Below are positions 62,101-64,000 of a stretch of DNA of 64,000 nucleotides, one piece after another. The DNA lies in contig JACKPL010000008.1 of the NCBI GenBank assembly GCA_024233545.1, positions 68,754-132,753 of the forward strand, in the 5' to 3' direction. Source of the DNA: a bacterium. GTDB lineage: Bacteria > Auribacterota > Auribacteria > Auribacterales > Auribacteraceae. The notes under the pieces are model-generated. The model made no database searches. It was not told the DNA's origin and saw only the letters and a list, made by a program, of their open reading frames with translations. Each line of letters opens with the position of its first letter. The stretch's first letter is position 1. The translations under genes and the position numbers were made by a program.

Positions 62101-64000
62101 TTCAAACCTTGGCGGCGGCATTTATTCTGATAATACTGAGCTGATACTTCGTGATTCTATCATCAGAAACAATAGGTCTAATAGCAAAGGCGGCGGGTTG
62201 TATATTGAAGATACATCATTGGTGTCATTCCAAAATGTTCAAATAAAAAATAATTCTTCGTTTGTCGGAGCGGGCATCTATTCTAAGAATGCAGTATGTT
62301 CCCTTACCGGATCAGTCATATCAGAAAATACGTCCAGCGACCAAGGTGGCGGCATGTTTACCAACAGCGGCGTAATAACGATTGCAAATACGGTTATTGT
62401 ACAAAATAAGTCGGTTCTTGACGGGGGTGGTGCATATTTCCTTAATAATCAAGGAATAATAGAGAATTCCGTCATTGTAGGCAATACGGCAAATTCTAAT
62501 TTAGGAAATGGATTATTCCGGTTTAATTCTTCTTTGACTGTACGAAATACGATTTTTTCAAATCAAACCCCGAATACAACAGGTTTTCTTCTGGCAGATG
62601 TAACATTTTGTAATTTTACCGACAATGACAGTACTTTTTCCGGATTGAATGGAAATATTGCAGTTGATCCGTTGTTTGTCAATCCCGTACTTGGCGATTA
62701 TCATCTCAATACAACATCGCTGTGTATTGATGCCGGCAGTGCAACCAGTACTGTTGTTGTTGATATTGATGGAGAATCACGCCCTGAAAATGCTCAAGTC
62801 GATATTGGTTTAGATGAAGTGGTAGATGACGACAATGATGGGTTGCCGACAGCATGGGAAAATCGGTATGGTCAAAATTTTGTTCCAACAGGCGACGATG
62901 ACTCCGATACTCTTATCAATTCGGTTGAATTTATTTATGGCACCAATCCATTGTTGGCTGATACTGATAATGATATGCTCAATGATTTTGTAGAGATCAA
63001 CACTTACGCTACTAATCCATTAGATGCTGATTCGGATGATGATACGCTATCCGATGGGGCTGAAATCATTACCTATACTTCAAATCCGCTTGTAACCGAT
63101 ACTGATAATGATGGTATGCCTGATGGTTGGGAAGCGTTGCATGCTTTAAATCTCATTGTTGACGATGCAAACAGCAACTTTGATAGCGATATACTGGTTA
63201 ATATCGAGGAATATTTGCTTTCATCGGAACCCGATAATAGTTCGTCTCCTCATGTGTGGTATGTTGATAATGATGCTGTAGGTGTTGGAACTGGTACTAT
63301 CGGCGATCCATTTAAACAAATTCAATCAGCGGTTGATAATCCGCTTCGTCCGAGCATTGTTCAGATTGCTGAAGGGATTTATTTTGAAAACGTAAGCATT
63401 GTTGACAATGGCGGTATCGTCCTTTATGCAATGCCATCGGAAGAAGCGGTTATCTCGGGCAAAATAACCGATCCTGCTGTTACCATCAAAAACAGCGGGT
63501 CTTTGGTATTGTTAAAAAATATCACTATAGAACGGGGGCAAGGCGGTATTTACGCTTCAGGGTCACCGGTAATCGTGAAAGAATGTATTATACGAAACAG
63601 CGGCGGTTCGGGAATAGTATTTGACCGATGCCTTGGCATTTTGCAGGTAGTGGACTCTATAATAACCCGGAACACTTCAATAAAAGGCGGAGGCGTGTAT
63701 TCCATTGGTTCTGCGCCATTCATTGCGAATACCGTCATTAGCAAAAACAGTGCACAGCAGGGAGGCGGTTTATATGATGATCAATACCCTGAATTCGAGC
63801 ATCTTGCGCCGATCATAACAAACTCTGTTATTGTTGATAACGTTGCCCCAACGGCTGGCGGAATATACATAGACAGTTTCAACTCGGTAATTGATATTTC
63901 CAATACAATTATATGGAATAACGGCGATGACCTGTTTGGTGCACAAAGTACCATGATTCATGATTCAAATGTGCAGGACGGTGATTTCGTTATCGGCGGC
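50192..64000 (+). CDS. giant secreted repeat protein with TSP3 calcium loops and beta-helices, 3' truncated by window
   Basis: The frame is open for 4,603 codons and leaves the window unfinished. AAGGAGG precedes ATG 50192 by five bases. Residues 1-26 are a signal peptide (LVAGICCIMLAAGGAVFA, then ES). A beta-rich domain (about 27-123) follows. From residue about 125 the protein alternates between Asp-rich loops of thrombospondin type-3 kind (DSDNDGLTD, DTDNDGVSD, DTDSDGLSD), which bind calcium in relatives, and right-handed beta-helices with F-x-x-N and G-G-[AG]-[ILV]-[YF] steps as in chlamydial Pmp repeats. Conserved linkers with D-I-G-x-D-E-[FV] then N/D-L-P-D-x-W-E close each module, at 52651, 55126, 56452, 58051, 59632, 61261 and 62860. 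An extra beta-sandwich-like domain sits at about residues 226-366. Surface location and an adhesive or shielding role are inferred; the C-terminus is not visible. Confidence 0.88.
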   Translation, partial: MRHKHFSQLVAGICCIMLAAGGAVFAESDPFLSYRSISFDAEERVVIELDNTTLPPSVEFEIYCSDESAMTTPFFSSDVYWHLIDKGTYPSSSPAFVDAGSKIRTKPSDQSVSFRFYAVGNAAIDSDNDGLTDAYEHLVTRTSPLLVDTDGNSIPDAMEDFDNDNLINSDEYNRLTDPWIQDTDNDGVSDFAETNSGVYQNEFSRGSNPLDPDTDEDGLTDNLESISVLADGFETGDYSVLDWSHQGDLNWLVAMGTAKDGSFAARVSEELNDDQAAVLILTQELTAESIFSFDYKVSSESVHDVFLLFINDVLMETWSGEVDWQTYTTVLSPGVYDIKFVFQKNEENSSGNDTVWIDNVRFASGTDPNIADMDGDTLNDGEEQQYGTSPFKSDTDSDGLSDTDEIFLHGTDPRLMDTDFDGLDDLTELNLGTDPVVGDTDNDSIPDGWENSWGLNPNVADSMLDSDTDDLTNYEEYKLNSDPLFAGDPFIVYVDNEGSGGSGTQFDPYGSIQEAIDSTPYTDGFTEYPVVFKLADGIYDLALDDFMYNNGLNSLTIDNNFLYNTYFDNYRLAIIGSSPENVIIKGIRGFAGISMFYADDFPYAPIVLKNLTITNSLEALHIEGSSPAVVNCIIRDNLGDFGSAVFIRDSLAPEIINCLITRNRAIAGAGIYISDTAGYTSSPVITHSTFADNIAEQGIAIFVVNSSISSPDPLIFNSIIWETSGDDIYGVSASMIRYCDIEDGDYNGQNNNISLNPLFATPHLLNYRITANSPCRNAGHLFGFFTPDIDSELRPANSGTDMGYDEFVDVNANNLPDAWEALYGGSYTATGDNDLDGVNNLTESRYRSDPTFGDTDGDTLTDFEEIITYGTNPLADADNDGDRLYDVDEILTHGTNPHSKDSDGDRITDDWEVAYGLNPLLDDAGLDPDTDDLTNYEEFFMYTDPFNATDPYPYYVVDTVFDPFTESTTIQGAMTLINDDRGFYGYFVGKIVVLVDGDYSENVQMEPDVVIIGNPSDREAVRLLGSGFSNLITMDADAFAVFKSLTFDSGARGLFIRDSDALITNCLIKNNEFATALDGGGLYIYNAGVEIIGSTITNNRSLGYGGGAYAERATVTLRNSIFSTNKAHLSGGGLYMKDSSLSIYENSSLSGNQTVWITGGAAVSGEGGGIYISNISPVEGKLEIKNSSVQNNLGFSAGGAIYAIQTEVALENATILNNDVTDVRENDNDGYGGALYLDKTISRLKDSTFTGNETFISGGAVFGQYYYIHLDGCVFQTNICEQNGGAGLFVDANLDIVETTFKGNKTSVDKGGALNFDVGTATITDSLFETNTASGEGGALYSLGTHLTVSQSVFSGNTAISTEAAGGAIASESNVLIDITDSEFKKNTAKRFGGALYFKECNPLVANSVFTENGTTFRGGTIYLEDADLTLTNSVLKKNTASSAGAGITLFSTKDSVSGNPINPSHANITNTLFKGNVSSAVAGAIQFEEYSTANVQFCVIVDNVSYSNVGGGIYIQFPHPTTHPVNLLNTILWNNDDDLFGFDQTTVSFCNISDGDFEGIKGNLSEEPNFTNPSIDDYHLRNDSPLLKMGTAYYSTGVDVDGETRPSTSNFSLETAPRPIPQAADIGYDEFVDSDGDNLPDYWENSYVGSFDNDGDNDNDGLLNIDEYLNNTSPVDNDSDNDGLTDYDELFVYFTDPHIDADKDLDGISDKDEILIHSTNPSKPDTDDDRIPDKWEIDKGTNPLVIDSTNDGDSDFLTNYEEYFLNTDPSDPSKPIPVLSSGFGSLQLAINNAATSTPALVIISPGTYATNVTVPSGVSLYGGADPSATIISGDGGFDLIKIENATKGIVIKNLTITGGRTGIFAQNAHVMITNCSVTKNSFSGIYLNQFTGASPVSYIINCTIAYNKGILGGGLYANLVDLEVLNSNIFGNTAFEGGGMWLSSVFGSVDTIVTIANCNIVNNSASQSGGIHIDDTQIDLQIVNTNIWGNGDDLNGALSSMVSYSNIEDGDFVGENNNLSVNPQFGAAQFGRFNLLSTSPLINAGVAVLYYPNDFDGESRLSGGSVDIGADEFIDTDTDTLADYWELTYAPNLTTLSTSGDNESDTVVNSVEYQFFTDPLLADTDGDSLSDASEIASDTDPVDADMDRDGLSDGDEVNTYSTNPKSEDTDNDGLLDGFEVANGLQATIPDAFEDPDNDGLTNIEEFKLGSLPNNSLSPVTIYVNASATPPGTGTIGNPYTSLSSALNSISSGAAIISIASGTYTGTLSMKNRVALIGSSPAVVSIVPDTPSVETMTVNGISYCIFKNISFINGSRGLRGVSSTFKLDNCVFNNNVLLAATGAGVSLQLCTVEMAGCIFSSNIATSSGGGVYATQSVLSLTDCEFIKNSGVNSTSRGGGLFAENASVVTIDGTLFTSNSAGSGGGIYLNSSDLMLNNSSFTSNLGKLTGGGGIYLRSTTGGIYNTILNSNTGESRGGGVYLENSDVEIFHTVFVNNSYNAVSGGGIYVDSNSSPAIKNSIFWNNTDDIAGVTSSMISFSNIGDGEFGVINGNISADPLFVNSELGNFHLQSNSPCVDAGSTDTEVLPDIDDETRPVNLIRDMGIDEVVDSDNDTLPDYWELLYAVNLTTLNASGNNDTDTLLNSEELVRNTSPISSDTDADGLDDDDEITIHLTDPVDPDMDDDGLTDGAEIVTHLTDPQNRDTDGDFIPDQFEVNNSLNALNAADASLDPDGDFLNNLEEYFLNTNPQSASSPPTITLAPIVDDLNSEIANASTPVKIVLTPGTYDNFSGGARYSINLKSGVAIYTNSANPARITTKGEQVVLTGSGIKNVVLKNLIIEDGTRGIELKTAEVLINNCTIRRNISSLSGGGLSTSFGKVLILNSTIHNNRANRGGAIFTENTDIQIFNTQIYDNFAGFDHGGAIYYGNYLGVPLLLSQCTIYENNANKNGGGIYIKSTPVKILNSTIRGNRAYDSGGGIVGKDTYFELNRTLVTENFSANNGGGVLIDSSNPIVDHSLIIGNRVITGGGGGIYITGSSAGALIKNSVLWENGDDLFGASVSMVSHCAIEDADFSGQNGNISANPQFIDSDAENFHLKTTSPLINAGTADAVSYTDIDGEVIPFGSASEIGMDEFVDTDNDTLADVWELTYAANIGVVSQAGDTDSDTLSNIQEHNLFSNPTGSDTDGDTLSDADEFNIYHSNPIKQDTDGDGLLDQNEVNINNTDINNPDTDGDRLPDGWEVSYSLDPLDPADAEVDCDSDTLKNYEEFFFGSNPLVQGSPASVNVSGGNIQNAIDVASGLTIIHIAAGSYFTGLQLKSNIILSGASPASTKLSAGISNSALNGSDISNIIIRNITIGDTFHSGMNLTRVDHMLLYNCVLNNNLSTSNGGGATTLDAEMEFVKCTVSNNFTNGFGGGFYLQYSNASFYDCDFFNNTRYGIYALNSIVSLVDSNFHNQGTASARLRSAVYGKACEITIHGGEFFDIFSEVNGGGVSIDASSIDMRNVVFYDNNCSNNGAAFYAANSIGLLVNNVFFNNVTTRNAGAIGLFSNSKINIWFTTITQNTAALGGGIYNSSSSLSTIHNCIVWNNTDDLFAVSSAMISNSNISDGDHLGTNGNISADPLFRNTAENDYHILSTSPSKDSGSLIDPLLTGTLQDIDNESRAAIILNDIGADEFIDSDNDGLPDFWELQLAQNISPAWDNDSDLITAEDEYKALTNPFDNDTDADGLSDHDEIILYLTDPLRDGDKDGDGLTDSQEILTYFTNPTDVDTDDDLMPDKWEVDNAFDPLDSTDGMLDADNDGLKNNEEFYHGTDPSNDGDPIKVYVDANAVGGGNGTIGSPYNSIATAITSTASSLSVRVLLVIAPGTYTQAVVLKEGIALSGTDAASVRIISHSVASAGIVMNNITGTVIKNITVTDSRLGIDADNSKFIVSGCILQNNSVLPANGGGMVIENSDAVILDSIIQNNRSSNLGGGIYSDNTELILRDSIIRNNRSNSKGGGLYIEDTSLVSFQNVQIKNNSSFVGAGIYSKNAVCSLTGSVISENTSSDQGGGMFTNSGVITIANTVIVQNKSVLDGGGAYFLNNQGIIENSVIVGNTANSNLGNGLFRFNSSLTVRNTIFSNQTPNTTGFLLADVTFCNFTDNDSTFSGLNGNIAVDPLFVNPVLGDYHLNTTSLCIDAGSATSTVVVDIDGESRPENAQVDIGLDEVVDDDNDGLPTAWENRYGQNFVPTGDDDSDTLINSVEFIYGTNPLLADTDNDMLNDFVEINTYATNPLDADSDDDTLSDGAEIITYTSNPLVTDTDNDGMPDGWEALHALNLIVDDANSNFDSDILVNIEEYLLSSEPDNSSSPHVWYVDNDAVGVGTGTIGDPFKQIQSAVDNPLRPSIVQIAEGIYFENVSIVDNGGIVLYAMPSEEAVISGKITDPAVTIKNSGSLVLLKNITIERGQGGIYASGSPVIVKECIIRNSGGSGIVFDRCLGILQVVDSIITRNTSIKGGGVYSIGSAPFIANTVISKNSAQQGGGLYDDQYPEFEHLAPIITNSVIVDNVAPTAGGIYIDSFNSVIDISNTIIWNNGDDLFGAQSTMIHDSNVQDGDFVIGG
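50564..52651 (+). repeat. giant protein module 1
   Basis: Asp-rich loops start at 50564. Unlike later modules, the loop block is interrupted by a domain of about 140 residues (50869-51289; begins SVLADGFETGDYSVLDW, ends DTVWIDNVRF) that looks like a MAM/ConA-type beta-sandwich. The beta-helix is short (about one G-A-G-I-Y step). Confidence 0.75.
52652..55126 (+). repeat. giant protein module 2, longest
   Basis: 825 codons. The Asp-rich loop block is followed by about sixteen G-G-[AGT]-[ILVA] steps, far more than any other module, so the beta-helix is predicted to be two to three times as long. Confidence 0.8.
55127..56452 (+). repeat. giant protein module 3, shortest
   Basis: 442 codons with only about three Gly-Gly steps (LGGGLYAN, EGGGMWLS, SGGIHIDD). 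The entry strand reads SLQLAINNAATSTPALVIIS and lacks the G-T-G-T-I-G turn seen in modules 4, 7 and 8. Confidence 0.8.
56453..58051 (+). repeat. giant protein module 4
   Basis: 533 codons. The entry GTGTIGNPYTSLSSAL is followed by about six Gly-Gly steps and the exit IFWNNTDDIAGVTSSMISFS. This module is the clearest reference for the repeat. Confidence 0.85.
58052..59632 (+). repeat. giant protein module 5
   Basis: 527 codons with about seven Gly-Gly steps; the exit segment reads VLWENGDDLFGASVSMVSHC. Confidence 0.85.
59633..61261 (+). repeat. giant protein module 6
   Basis: 543 codons with about six Gly-Gly or Gly-Ala steps; the exit segment reads IVWNNTDDLFAVSSAMISNS. Confidence 0.85.
61262..62860 (+). 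repeat. giant protein module 7
   Basis: 533 codons, the same length as module 4, with about six Gly-Gly steps and entry GNGTIGSPYNSIATAI. The exit lacks the W-N-N-x-D-D-L form and reads IFSNQTPNTTGFLLADVTFC. Confidence 0.85.
62861..64000 (+). repeat. giant protein module 8, cut by window end
   Basis: The module runs through its loop block, entry turn (GTGTIGDPFKQIQSAV), three Gly-Gly steps and the exit segment (IIWNNGDDLFGAQSTM). The window ends within the D-G-D-F part, about 70 residues before the expected closing linker. Confidence 0.8.

Noticed and set aside
50192..64000. Tandem modules as an assembly duplication artefact
   Set aside because: The modules differ strongly in sequence and length, so they are old repeats and not copies of one read stretch.

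Overview
The window reads as a chromosome segment of a Gram-negative bacterium of moderate-to-low GC. It has an RND tripartite efflux pump, a site-2 protease of the RseP type, undecaprenyl diphosphate synthase, an outer-surface polysaccharide cluster, and isoprenoid synthesis through the MEP route (dxr, ispG). The gene order uppS-cdsA-dxr-rseP-ispG-proS, the DHH-CBS-polyA-polymerase fusion, the class-V aminotransferase next to serA, a PEP-CTERM-like relic and a giant TSP3/beta-helix surface protein together suggest Omnitrophota or another PVC-related lineage. That placement is inference; no rRNA or other decisive marker is present.

Layout. 1-5146: the 3' end of a CusB-like adaptor and a complete CusA-like copper/silver RND pump. 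5147-7535: a decay zone. It holds a probable terminator, a minus-strand PEP-CTERM-like tail, a frameshifted 3' fragment of pckA, a damaged tRNA-Arg, a weak minus-strand HTH-like relic and a small membrane-protein gene with four frameshifts. 7491-23801: tRNA-Leu and tRNA-Gly, then a dense plus-strand run: tig-clpP-clpX (protein folding and degradation), aminotransferase-serA (serine), purA, uppS-cdsA-dxr-rseP-ispG-proS (lipid carrier, phospholipid, isoprenoid, envelope stress and tRNA charging), a GT2 glycosyltransferase, a DedA-like protein and tRNA-Pro. 23841-34576: acylphosphatase, phosphoesterase, VanZ-like protein, fabF, ligA, a XerC/D recombinase, a triple-repeat lipoprotein and three glycosyltransferases. 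34582-36269 (minus): aroC and an anchored protein of unknown function. 36394-44477: a small basic protein, the DHH-CBS-CCA-transferase fusion, pheA-tyrA-aroA (aromatic amino acids) and recN. 44518-49804: an exopolysaccharide control module (Wzz/GumC-like chain-length protein, ExeA-like ATPase, BY-kinase), a probably frameshifted secreted protein and a UbiA-family pseudogene.

50192-64000 is one uninterrupted reading frame of at least 4,603 codons that runs off the window. It starts with a strong ribosome binding site and a signal peptide. It consists of at least seven complete modules plus part of an eighth. Each module is a block of thrombospondin-3-like Asp-rich calcium loops followed by a right-handed beta-helix rich in F-x-x-N and G-G-[AG]-[ILV] motifs, closed by a conserved linker. 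This is the most remarkable item in the window.

Frameshifts cluster in only a few places (5.3-7.3 kb and 48.3-49.3 kb), while the many essential genes between them are intact. This favours true gene decay over generally poor sequence quality, although several of the shifts lie in homopolymer runs and local read errors cannot be excluded from the sequence alone.
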